NCBI GenBank assembly: GCA_002307295.1
Contig: DBTY01000021.1
Location: forward strand, 1 to 64,000
Direction: 5' to 3'
DNA: 64,000 nucleotides
From: Ignavibacteriales bacterium UBA1304
GTDB lineage: Bacteria; Bacteroidota; Ignavibacteria; Ignavibacteriales; Ignavibacteriaceae
Shown here: positions 1 through 8,288 of the stretch, in pieces
Layout: the number at the start of each line of letters is the position of its first letter
Position numbering within the stretch: position 1 is the first letter of the stretch
Notes under the pieces: model-generated
Databases searched by the model: none
The model's input: only the letters and a program-made list of their open reading frames with translations
What the model was told of the DNA's origin: nothing
Made by a program: the position numbers and the translations under genes

Positions 1-926
1 GTTACTTTGAAGGAGAGTTTTTTGGCATGTCAGATAACGATATCAACGGCTTCAGATTGCGTCACAGTTATGTAAAATTTGATTGGGAAAATACCAGCGT
101 CTTGTTTGGTCAGTACTGGCATCCAATGTTTTCAACGGATATAATTCCATCATTTAGTTTTGCGGCTCCATTTATACCATACTCAAGAAATCCGCAAATA
201 AGAATTACTCAAAATCTAAATAAGAACTTAAGTCTAGCCTTTACGGCCATGACAGAGAGAGATTTCCAGAGCAACGGCCCGGATGCGCAGAACAATTCCA
301 TAAAGAGCAATGCATTTTTGAAAAATGGCGTTTTACCAATGCTTGATTTGCAACTGGTCGGCAAATATGACGGATTTCTCATTGGAGCAAATGCAGACTA
401 CAAGTCGCTTATGCCACGCCTGAAGGCTCAGGACGGAACAAAAACAAATGAAAGAATAAACAGTTTTGCCGGTACAGTATTTGGCAAAGTTGCGCTTGCA
501 AAAGACTTCGCAGTTAAATTCCAGGGCGTATATGGTCAGAATCTTGATAATTTAACAATGGGAGGCGGATATGCGACAAAGGCGAGCGATACGACCCAGT
601 ATACAAATATGAATACGGCTTCAGGCTGGGTTGAACTGTGTTATGGAAAAACTATTACATATAACTTATTTGTCGGCTATGAAAAAATACTTGGAACAGA
701 TGATAATACAAATGGCAAGTATTATGCATTTTTAACAAATATGGACGAAGCATTTAGAATAGCGCCAAACGTAAGTTTTTATTTTTCAAAAGTAAAAGTA
801 ACAACAGAGCTTGACTATACAGACGCTATCTATGGCAATATAAATACAAAAGATAAATCGAATATAACTGAAAAATACAGAGTGGCTAATTATAGATTTA
901 GCTTATCCTGCATGTATTCATTTTAA
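1..926 (+). CDS. Outer-membrane beta-barrel (porin-like) protein, C-terminal part
   Basis: The reading frame is open to the left edge (in-frame codons from position 3), so the gene starts outside the window and the Met at 27 is probably internal. The visible part of about 308 residues alternates polar and aromatic residues in strands of 8-12, as in transmembrane beta strands, and ends in Phe (SCMYSF), the typical C-terminal residue of BAM-assembled barrels. The segment FGQYWHPMF is typical of DcaP/porin-like barrels, which is recognition by style only. It ends 39 bases before the first chemoreceptor gene on the same strand, so the two may be co-transcribed. The substrate is unknown. Confidence 0.6.
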   Translation, partial: YFEGEFFGMSDNDINGFRLRHSYVKFDWENTSVLFGQYWHPMFSTDIIPSFSFAAPFIPYSRNPQIRITQNLNKNLSLAFTAMTERDFQSNGPDAQNNSIKSNAFLKNGVLPMLDLQLVGKYDGFLIGANADYKSLMPRLKAQDGTKTNERINSFAGTVFGKVALAKDFAVKFQGVYGQNLDNLTMGGGYATKASDTTQYTNMNTASGWVELCYGKTITYNLFVGYEKILGTDDNTNGKYYAFLTNMDEAFRIAPNVSFYFSKVKVTTELDYTDAIYGNINTKDKSNITEKYRVANYRFSLSCMYSF

Positions 927-965
927 TTAAAAGTTAATTAAACACAAACAACACTGGGAGATATC

Positions 966-3900
966 ATGAAGTGGTTTTATGATCTTAAGTTAAGTAAAAA
1001 ACTTATATTTTCTTTTTTAATAGTATCGTTTATCAGCGTTCTTATGGTCTGGCTCGCAATAATGAAATTGAATAGCATTGGAGAGCAGGATCAGTATATG
1101 TATGATAACTGTGTAATCGCAATTCAGGATCTTGGGATTGTGAGTTCAAAGTTTGAGCTTGCAATGGCTCTTACAAGAGACCCGGTTTTAAATACTGATG
1201 AAAAGTTTAAGGCTGAAAATGTAGACGCTAGAAACGCATTAACAAAAGGGATTAATGAATATCTGAAAGATTACGAATCAAGAATTTCTACTCCAGAAGA
1301 AAAAGAACTATATAATAAGTTCTTGGATGCAAGAAAAGACCTGAAACCAGTAATAGCAAAATTTAATGAATATCTTAAGGTTGGCAATATAAAAGAAGCG
1401 GCAAAGTTTTTTACGGGAGAATTTACTGCCGTTTCACAGAACCAGAGAGATGCATTACAAAACATAATACAGTATAAAACTGATTATGCTAAAACTCTTA
1501 GTATAAGTAACAAAGAACATGCAACAAGCGCTGTAACCGGAATGATTATACTTGCAATTATTGGATTAATCGTGTCAATGGGATTAGGATTATTTGTATC
1601 TGGCGTTATTAAAAAGTCGGTAGCAAAAATACTGATAATGGCGCAAGAATTAAAAAAAGGACATGTGCAGGCAAGATCGAATATTGACTGTGAAGACGAG
1701 ATTGGTATAATGGCAAAAACTCTTGACGCTTTTGCAGATCAGTTAGATCAGTTTGCCGGAGCGATGAATTGTATAGCGCAGGGCGAAGTATCTATTGAAG
1801 TTCCAATGTATGATAAAGATGATAGATTAGCTCCAGCGCTAAATGGAATTACTAAAGCGTTACGCGAGCTGTTAGCAGAGACAAAAAGTCTTGTAAGCGG
1901 AGCAATAGAAGGAAAGCTCTCAATAAGAGGGAATGCCGAAAAATTTAATGGGGGTTATAAAGAAATAATTGCAGGCTTTAATGGAACATTAGACGCAGTA
2001 ATAGGTCCATTAAATATGGCCGCTGAATATATGGATCGTATTAGCAAGGGCGATATTCCTGCAAAAATAACAGAACAATATAACGGCGACTTTAACGAAA
2101 TAAAAAATAATCTAAATATCTGTATCGATGCAATACAACTTGTTATAACCGACGTTTATTCTCTTTCTGAAGGAGCAGTTGAAGGTAAGTTAAATACAAG
2201 AGCAGATATAACAAAACATCAGGGCGATTTCAGAAAGATAGTACAAGGTATTAACGGCACTCTTGACGCAGTTACAGAGCCGCTGAAACTAGCTTCGTCT
2301 TATATGAACGATATAAGCAAAGGCGTTATTCCGAAAAAAATTGAAAAAGATTTGAAGGGCGATTTTAATGAAATTAAAACAAGCATAAATGATTTAATCC
2401 ATTCCACTAATCTTATTACAACAGGAATTCATAGAATAAGCGGTAGTATACTCAATGGAGACTTAACTGAAAAAGGAAGACCTGAAATGGTAGTCGGAGC
2501 CTGGCGCGTGCTTATAGTGGATATCAATTTGATAATGGAAACGCTTATTACAAATATCAGATTTATGGGTAAGAACATCACTGCTATTGCAAAAGGAGAA
2601 ATACCAGAAAAAATTACAGAAGAATATAAAGGAGATTATAATGAAATTAAAAATAATCTTAATGTTTGTTTCTCTTCTGTAAAAGCGCTAATTGACGATA
2701 TGGAAGACTTATCGCAAGGAGCTATTGAAGGCAAGTTAAGCAAGAGAGCAGACGCTACAAAACATCAGGGAGATTTTAGAAAAATTGTAGAAGGCGTAAA
2801 CGATACTCTTGACGCTATAATTGGACCTTTGAACATGGCCGCTGAATATATAGACCGGTTAAGCAAAGGCGACATTCCACAAACGATAACAGAAACATAT
2901 AATGGCGATTTCAATGAAATCAAAAACAATCTTAATGATTTAATGAATAACATGTCAAAAATTTTCAATGGAATATGGAGAGTTATTGATAATGTTAATA
3001 ATGGGAATCTTACGGATCGTGGAAATGACAAAATGTTTCAGGGAGAATGGAGAAGGCTCACACAGGGAATAAATTCCCTTACTGATTGTTTAGTTGAGCC
3101 TATTCACTTTATGGCGGGCAATATAACTAAAATAGCAAAAGGAGAAATACCAGAGGCTATAACAGATGCATATAAAGGCGAATTTGACGCTATAAAGAAT
3201 AATCTGAATACTTGTTTCAATTCTATAAATGCTTTAATTAAAGACATGAAAATGCTTTCTGAAAATGCTGTTGAAGGAAGGCTTAGTCAAAGAGCAGACG
3301 CTTCTAAACATAAAGGCGATTATGGAAAAATAATAGAAGGCGTTAATGAGACCATTGAAGCTATAGTAGCTCCAATAAACGAAGGCGTAAAAATTCTAGA
3401 AAAAATGTCGAGCGGCGATCTGACAGTAAGAATAACCAGCGACTATAAGGGCGATCATCAGTTGATAAAGAATAGTATAAACGGAGTAGCTGTATCATTA
3501 AGCAAAGCGCTTAATGACGTTTCTGAAGCTATTTCTGCTACAGCAAGCGCAAGCAACCAGATAAGTTCCAGCACAGAAGAAATGGCGGCAGGCGCCAGCG
3601 AACAAACACAGCAGGCGACAGAAGTAGCCGGCGGAGTTGAAGAGATGACAAGGACAATTCTTGAGAACACAAAAAACGCTTCGCATGCAGCAGAGGCCGC
3701 AAAGAAAGCTGGCGATAAAGCAGTTGAAGGAGGCAGCGTAGTTAAAGAAACAATTGAAGGCATGAATAGAATTGCCGATGTAGTAAGAAAATCTGCTGAT
3801 ACAGTTCAGGAACTTGGAAAGAGCAGCGACCAGATAGGCGAGATAGTCCAGGTGATTGACGATATAGCCGATCAGACTAACCTGTTAGCCTTAAACGCAG

Positions 3901-4394
3901 CTATAGAAGCCGCAAGAGCGGGAGAACAGGGCAGAGGCTTTGCAGTAGTAGCCGACGAAGTAAGAAAGCTTGCAGAGAGGACTACCAAAGCTACAAAAGA
4001 AATAGCCGGAATGATAAAACAAATCCAAAAAGATACTGGTAACGCTGTTGAATCCATGGGGGAAGGAACTGAGGAAGTTGAAAGAGGAAAAACTCTTGCC
4101 AATAAAGCAGGCGAGTCATTAAAAGAAATTGTTGAAGAATCGCAACATGTTGTTGATATCGTAACTCAGGTAGCCGCGGCAAGCGAAGAACAATCTTCAG
4201 CAGCAGAACAAATAAGCAAAAACATAGAAGGCATAAGCAGCGTAACGCAGCAGAGCGCGGCAGGCACGCAGCAAATAGCCCATGCAGCCGAAGACCTAAA
4301 TAGACTAACTCTCAATTTAGAATCTTTAATTGAGCAATTCAATATTAACGATTCAAATTCAGGGAATAAATCTTCAGTTGTAAAACATAGTTAG
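966..4394 (+). CDS. Methyl-accepting chemotaxis protein with a long poly-HAMP chain (MCP 1)
   Basis: This is a membrane chemoreceptor of 1142 residues. A signal-anchor TM lies at about residues 10-32 and is followed by a periplasmic four-helix-bundle sensor region (about 33-185) and a second TM (about 190-212). About 14 HAMP-like units follow (about 211-845), alternating between a type reading SKGDIPxKITExYNGDFNEI and a type reading AVEGKLSxRADxxKHxGDF. The MCP signalling hairpin comes last, with its tip near residue 975 (DQTNLLALNAAIEAARAGEQ, then GFAVVADEVRKLAERT). No NWETF-type CheR-docking pentapeptide is present at the C-terminus (SSVVKHS). A GGGAG-like site precedes the ATG. Ordinary MCPs have one HAMP and about 550 residues, so the excess length is the HAMP chain. 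The ligand is unknown. The other two large MCPs in the window are paralogs. Confidence 0.95.
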   Translation: MKWFYDLKLSKKLIFSFLIVSFISVLMVWLAIMKLNSIGEQDQYMYDNCVIAIQDLGIVSSKFELAMALTRDPVLNTDEKFKAENVDARNALTKGINEYLKDYESRISTPEEKELYNKFLDARKDLKPVIAKFNEYLKVGNIKEAAKFFTGEFTAVSQNQRDALQNIIQYKTDYAKTLSISNKEHATSAVTGMIILAIIGLIVSMGLGLFVSGVIKKSVAKILIMAQELKKGHVQARSNIDCEDEIGIMAKTLDAFADQLDQFAGAMNCIAQGEVSIEVPMYDKDDRLAPALNGITKALRELLAETKSLVSGAIEGKLSIRGNAEKFNGGYKEIIAGFNGTLDAVIGPLNMAAEYMDRISKGDIPAKITEQYNGDFNEIKNNLNICIDAIQLVITDVYSLSEGAVEGKLNTRADITKHQGDFRKIVQGINGTLDAVTEPLKLASSYMNDISKGVIPKKIEKDLKGDFNEIKTSINDLIHSTNLITTGIHRISGSILNGDLTEKGRPEMVVGAWRVLIVDINLIMETLITNIRFMGKNITAIAKGEIPEKITEEYKGDYNEIKNNLNVCFSSVKALIDDMEDLSQGAIEGKLSKRADATKHQGDFRKIVEGVNDTLDAIIGPLNMAAEYIDRLSKGDIPQTITETYNGDFNEIKNNLNDLMNNMSKIFNGIWRVIDNVNNGNLTDRGNDKMFQGEWRRLTQGINSLTDCLVEPIHFMAGNITKIAKGEIPEAITDAYKGEFDAIKNNLNTCFNSINALIKDMKMLSENAVEGRLSQRADASKHKGDYGKIIEGVNETIEAIVAPINEGVKILEKMSSGDLTVRITSDYKGDHQLIKNSINGVAVSLSKALNDVSEAISATASASNQISSSTEEMAAGASEQTQQATEVAGGVEEMTRTILENTKNASHAAEAAKKAGDKAVEGGSVVKETIEGMNRIADVVRKSADTVQELGKSSDQIGEIVQVIDDIADQTNLLALNAAIEAARAGEQGRGFAVVADEVRKLAERTTKATKEIAGMIKQIQKDTGNAVESMGEGTEEVERGKTLANKAGESLKEIVEESQHVVDIVTQVAAASEEQSSAAEQISKNIEGISSVTQQSAAGTQQIAHAAEDLNRLTLNLESLIEQFNINDSNSGNKSSVVKHS
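1596..3495 (+). repeat. Array of 14 HAMP-like units inside MCP 1
   Basis: The translated sequence can be divided into two leading HAMP units (KKGHVQAR..., AQGEVSIE...) and twelve alternating units. The first member of each pair carries EGKLS/RAD/KHxGDF or a variant such as NGDLTEKG or NGNLTDRG. The second carries SKGDIP or AKGEIP, with KIT and GDFNEI. Units average about 46 residues and are diverged at DNA level, so this is an ancient protein-level repeat and not a recent tandem duplication. Confidence 0.8.
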
Positions 4395-4416
4395 AAATAG
4401 CGGTTTGTAGGAGAGG

Positions 4417-4451
4417 ATAAACATGGCAGAATAATTTACTGCCATGTTTAT
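4417..4451. terminator. Bidirectional hairpin terminator after MCP 1
   Basis: The arms ataaacatggcag (4417-4429) and ctgccatgtttat (4439-4451) pair over 13 bases with a 9-base loop. The element lies between convergent genes (MCP 1 and the methyltransferase) and is flanked by AT-rich sequence. Confidence 0.65.
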
Positions 4452-4468
4452 ATTTAATAAAAATAGTA

Positions 4469-5422
4469 TTAAGCAATTTTAGTGATTATAGTTAGTCCCA
4501 AATTATAATCGTTAATACTTAATTTATCGAAATTTTTTTTAGTTAAAGAAAAATGCTTTTCATCAATAAATTCTTCAATAAATGGAAGGCTTGGCGTATA
4601 AATAAAGCAGCCGCCTTGTGATAACGATTTAAGTATTTGAGTATATTTATTTGCATAGCCAGAATAATCGCCGTCGCTACGCAAATGGTTATGCATAAAA
4701 TGATTTGAAAAAGACATGTGAGCTATTATAGAGCCCCAGGAATCAGGAACGAATGGAAATGAAAACCAATCGCCAGTTATTAAATAATCTTTATTCTCTT
4801 TAATAATTCTATCAAGCCCAAAAGCCAAAATCCCTTTATTTCGAAGAAAGCTTACCAATCTGGCATTGTAACCGCAGCCGATGTCAATGACTGGTTCTTT
4901 TAATTCTTCAAGAGAGATATCTAAAATTGATAGTTGCATTTCTGGAGAATATTCGGAACACACTATGCTGGGCACATAAGGATCGTTTTTATTTATTATT
5001 TTAACAAAAGGATTTGTTTTTGATATCCAGCGTTTAAGATTATTATAATGAGCGTGAATAATATCATCAATGCAATTCTCTTTGTCATTTAACAAATATG
5101 AGTAAATATTATTTAACAGCATAAAATAATAACTTTTTAATTCTGAAATATCTTCGTTGCTAAAATATAAATATTGGTTGGCGTCATAAAAGGTTTGCAA
5201 TACCGAATCAACAATTTTATTTATAATTGAAATATCTTGCCTTCTGGCAAAAAGAGTTTCAAAGTAACCAAGAATATCAACCTTGCGGTTTTTTATAAAA
5301 TCTATAGTCGATTCTGAAAGAGTAACAAAATCATTTTCAGAACCGTTAAAAAAAAGATTTTTTTTCCGGTTAAAATTTAACTGAGTAAATATAGAATCTA
5401 AAATTTCTTTTTCAATATCCAT
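4469..5422 (-). CDS. SAM-dependent methyltransferase of unknown target
   Basis: This is a 317-residue soluble protein. The second half carries a class I SAM-binding motif, PVIDIGCGYNARLVSFL, at about residues 177-193. A motif II-like acidic end (FGLDRI) and a segment reading GSIIAHMSFSNHF follow, with a late QGGCFIYTPSLPFIEEF that fits the post-motif III region. The N-terminal 150 residues are helical, charged and not recognised. It is not CheR-like, because the CheR N-terminal helical domain and beta subdomain are not evident. It lies convergent to MCP 1 and 28 bases downstream of the hybrid kinase, which is on the same strand, so co-transcription with that kinase is likely. No clear Shine-Dalgarno site precedes the ATG. 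The substrate cannot be inferred. Confidence 0.7.
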   Translation of the reverse strand: MDIEKEILDSIFTQLNFNRKKNLFFNGSENDFVTLSESTIDFIKNRKVDILGYFETLFARRQDISIINKIVDSVLQTFYDANQYLYFSNEDISELKSYYFMLLNNIYSYLLNDKENCIDDIIHAHYNNLKRWISKTNPFVKIINKNDPYVPSIVCSEYSPEMQLSILDISLEELKEPVIDIGCGYNARLVSFLRNKGILAFGLDRIIKENKDYLITGDWFSFPFVPDSWGSIIAHMSFSNHFMHNHLRSDGDYSGYANKYTQILKSLSQGGCFIYTPSLPFIEEFIDEKHFSLTKKNFDKLSINDYNLGLTIITKIA

Positions 5423-5450
5423 TTACTAAATATAAATCATTAATGGAATA

Positions 5451-8126
5451 TTACGAAAGAATTTCTGAAACCAAATCTCTTATTTCTTCACGGCTAAAAG
5501 GTTTAGGCAAAAAATAGTTTAAACCTTCAGACAGAAATTTATTTTTATCTGATTCCATTGAGTAACCTGTTAAAGCAATAAATGGAACTTCTTCATAACC
5601 GGGGATTTTTCTAATTTCCTTAGTCGTACGTATGCCGTCTATTCCGGGCCCAAGGTTAATATCCATAAGTATAAGCGGGTAATTATTATCTTGAGCCATT
5701 TTTACGGCGGTTAAGCCGTTTCGTACGTGTTTAATTTTACAAATATCTTTTAAATAAATAGCGGCAACCTGCGCATTAATTATAGTGTCTTCAACAAGCA
5801 ATACTTCAAGAATACTTTTCGGTTTAAGTTCTGGCGTTTTTGATTTCTTTAAAACAGGTTTGATAATCTGTTCAGGGAATGAAGTTGTTTCGCTAGCTTC
5901 GGTTGGCAAAATTACAGTAAAAGTTGAACCTTTCCCGACTTCGCTTTCTACAATAATTTCTCCACTCATTAAATTTGTCATCTTTTTTACAATTGATAAG
6001 CCAAGACCAGCTCCTTCATAGCTTCTTGAAATACCTTCGCTAACCTGCCGGAATTCTTTAAATATAATTTCCTGGTATTCTTTAGGAATACCTATTCCAG
6101 AATCTTTTACAACAAGCTTTACAAAAGGCTCTTTTTTTATTGTAACAGTATCAACGCAAAAAACTACCGATCCTTCATCTGTAAATTTTATTGCATTATC
6201 TAAAAGCTGAAAAACAATTTCAGAAATCATTTTGTGCTTTGATCTTACGAATATTGAATCATTATTTATTTCATAGTGGAAACGTAAACCTTTTTGTTTT
6301 GCTTTTGCTGTGAATTTTGAAATCAAAATTGGGATGGTCTTTGAAATATTAATCAGTTCATATTCTTTATTATTGGAATGTGATTCAAGATTTGCAAGTT
6401 CAAGAACAGCGTCTAATGTTTGCATTAAACGTTTACCGCATTGAATTATGCTCCTTACCATTTTCCGTTGTTGGGCATCGTCTATTGTTTCCATTAAGGC
6501 TGTTGACATGCCTAAAATTCCTGTCATAGGAGTACGGAACTCATGGCTCATGTTGGCAAGAAGCGAAGATTTTAATCTGTCTGATTCCTCCGCTTTATCA
6601 AGAGCTTGCTTCAACTTTATATCCAATTCTTTTTTAGCAGTAATATTTTCTTTAATTCCAATAAAATGAGTTATTGCGCCAAATTGGTTTTTTAACGGAG
6701 AAATATGAGCAGATTCCCAGTAAAGAGTATTGTCTTTCTTCTTATTATGAAACTCGCCTTGCCATTCCTGTCCCGATTTAATTGTATCCCAGAGTTCTTT
6801 GTATTCATGATTAGGTTTTTCTCCAGATTTTAGAATACGTGGCGTTTTACCAATAACTTCCTGAATAGAGTAACCGGTTATTTCAGCGAACTTCGAATTT
6901 GCATATTCTATTATTCCGTTGGTATCTGTAATTACAACAATAGTGGGGCTTTGTTCAACAGCCTGAGAAAGTTTTCGAATGTTTTCTTCGGCTATTTTAC
7001 GCGCTGTAATATTGTTAATCATGCAATGTGTTTTTTTAACTGCGCCGTTCTCGTTATACTCAATTTTACCGTCAACTGCCACGTCAATAATTTTTGAGTC
7101 TTTTCGTATCATCCTGAATTCTGTATGAACCTGGCCATTTTTCATAAACTGCTGAAAATGATCTTCAATAATTAGTTGTAGTTCAGGAGTAAGAAATTCT
7201 CTGAAACTATGACCGATAACATCATTTTTTTTATATCCAAACATTTCAAGCCAGGACTCGTTAACTTCTAAAAATTGACCATTTGAGTCTAGCGACTGAT
7301 AACCAAGTGGAGAACGTTCATATAATTTTTTAAATTGCAGTTCATTTTTATTTCTTTCGGAAATATCATGAAAAAATGCATAGAAGTGATTATCATTTTC
7401 TTCGCTATAGCTGACGCTAATTTCTACGTCTATTGTTGTGCCGTCTTTTCGTTTAAGAAAAGATTCAAAATGAATTGCTCCATTTGTTCTACATTTATTA
7501 AGTCGTTCAATAATATTTTCATCCGAAGCGACAGGAAAAATCTCAAGAATAGTCATGCTAAATAATTCAGTTCTAGAATAACCGCTCATTTGGCAATATG
7601 ATTCGTTAACATCTAATATTTTCCCATATTGATCTAAAATCCAGAAACCATCAATAGCGCTTTTAATAATTGTTTTATATTCGGCTTCTGCTTTTATTCG
7701 TTCAGTTATATCGTTAAAAATTGTAAAGACTAAATATGGGAATTTGTCATCAGGTATGAAAAGAGGGACGGCGTCTACTCTTAGCCAGCGGCGCTCGTTA
7801 TTATTCTTATTCTTAATGGAAAGTATATAATTTGCAATATCCTTTCTTTCAGTAAATGCCAACATAGAAGGGTGTTCTTCTGCCGGCAATTTAGTTCCGT
7901 CTTCTCGTACGGCAAACCATTTTAAATCTGAAAAATTTTTACCAAGTAATCCGCCTGAACGAACAGAAAGAATTTTCTCGGCGGCAGGATTAGCCGATAC
8001 AATAATTCCTTCAGGATTACGGTATATAACTCCCTGAGTCATATAAAAAAACAGCTGGTTGAATTTTTTTAGTTCCTGTTCGTAAGTATCATTATCTATA
8101 TGCACAGAATCTTTTGACGTATTCAT
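5451..8126 (-). CDS. Hybrid sensor histidine kinase with four PAS domains and a C-terminal receiver
   Basis: This predicted cytosolic sensor (891 residues, no TM) has four PAS/PAC units over about residues 10-500. The clearest are ILDQYGKILDVNESYCQMSGYS, SLDSNGQFLEVNESWLEMFGYK and ITDTNGIIEYANSKFAEITGYS. They are followed by HisKA with SHEFRTPMTGILG (His near 527), HATPase with N box, DSGIGIP and GAGLGLSIV, and a receiver (about 765-891) with LLVEDT, phospho-Asp in LMDINLG and the Lys in LPKPF. The start is set at the second Met (MNTSKDSV), because a GAGG site lies 5-9 bases upstream. An ATG 30 bases earlier lacks one. Phosphate would pass from His to the fused receiver and perhaps on to a separate phosphotransfer protein not seen here. 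Confidence 0.92.
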   Translation of the reverse strand: MNTSKDSVHIDNDTYEQELKKFNQLFFYMTQGVIYRNPEGIIVSANPAAEKILSVRSGGLLGKNFSDLKWFAVREDGTKLPAEEHPSMLAFTERKDIANYILSIKNKNNNERRWLRVDAVPLFIPDDKFPYLVFTIFNDITERIKAEAEYKTIIKSAIDGFWILDQYGKILDVNESYCQMSGYSRTELFSMTILEIFPVASDENIIERLNKCRTNGAIHFESFLKRKDGTTIDVEISVSYSEENDNHFYAFFHDISERNKNELQFKKLYERSPLGYQSLDSNGQFLEVNESWLEMFGYKKNDVIGHSFREFLTPELQLIIEDHFQQFMKNGQVHTEFRMIRKDSKIIDVAVDGKIEYNENGAVKKTHCMINNITARKIAEENIRKLSQAVEQSPTIVVITDTNGIIEYANSKFAEITGYSIQEVIGKTPRILKSGEKPNHEYKELWDTIKSGQEWQGEFHNKKKDNTLYWESAHISPLKNQFGAITHFIGIKENITAKKELDIKLKQALDKAEESDRLKSSLLANMSHEFRTPMTGILGMSTALMETIDDAQQRKMVRSIIQCGKRLMQTLDAVLELANLESHSNNKEYELINISKTIPILISKFTAKAKQKGLRFHYEINNDSIFVRSKHKMISEIVFQLLDNAIKFTDEGSVVFCVDTVTIKKEPFVKLVVKDSGIGIPKEYQEIIFKEFRQVSEGISRSYEGAGLGLSIVKKMTNLMSGEIIVESEVGKGSTFTVILPTEASETTSFPEQIIKPVLKKSKTPELKPKSILEVLLVEDTIINAQVAAIYLKDICKIKHVRNGLTAVKMAQDNNYPLILMDINLGPGIDGIRTTKEIRKIPGYEEVPFIALTGYSMESDKNKFLSEGLNYFLPKPFSREEIRDLVSEILS

Positions 8127-8288
8127 AATTCCCTCATATAATTGACACAAATACAAAGTTAATAGTTACTAAAATAAAAGCAATGTGTATGCTAGTTAAG
8201 CTAATAAAGTTTAATTATTCTCTGCCCATTTGAAAATAATTAAAGACATAATTAAAATCATACCGCGAACAAGTATCAAGAAAAATAA

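Noticed and set aside
1596..3495. HAMP arrays as recent tandem DNA duplication or assembly artefact
   Set aside because: Units within and between the arrays differ at many codon positions, and the frames stay open through all three genes.
3458..3763. Open frames opposite the MCP signalling domains (also 16641-17080 and 20177-20551)
   Set aside because: The translations are Ser/Ala/Phe-rich mirror images of the conserved MCP hairpin, recurring opposite all three paralogs, as expected from codon bias on the sense strand.
4422..4433. Three-codon frame ATG GCA GAA TAA with a good AGGAGAGG site in front
   Set aside because: It lies inside the MCP 1 terminator hairpin; the ribosome-like site is most simply chance in an AG-rich stretch.
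4469..5422. Methyltransferase next to MCP 1 as a CheR
   Set aside because: It has a generic class I SAM motif but none of the CheR N-terminal helical domain or receptor-docking subdomain could be seen.
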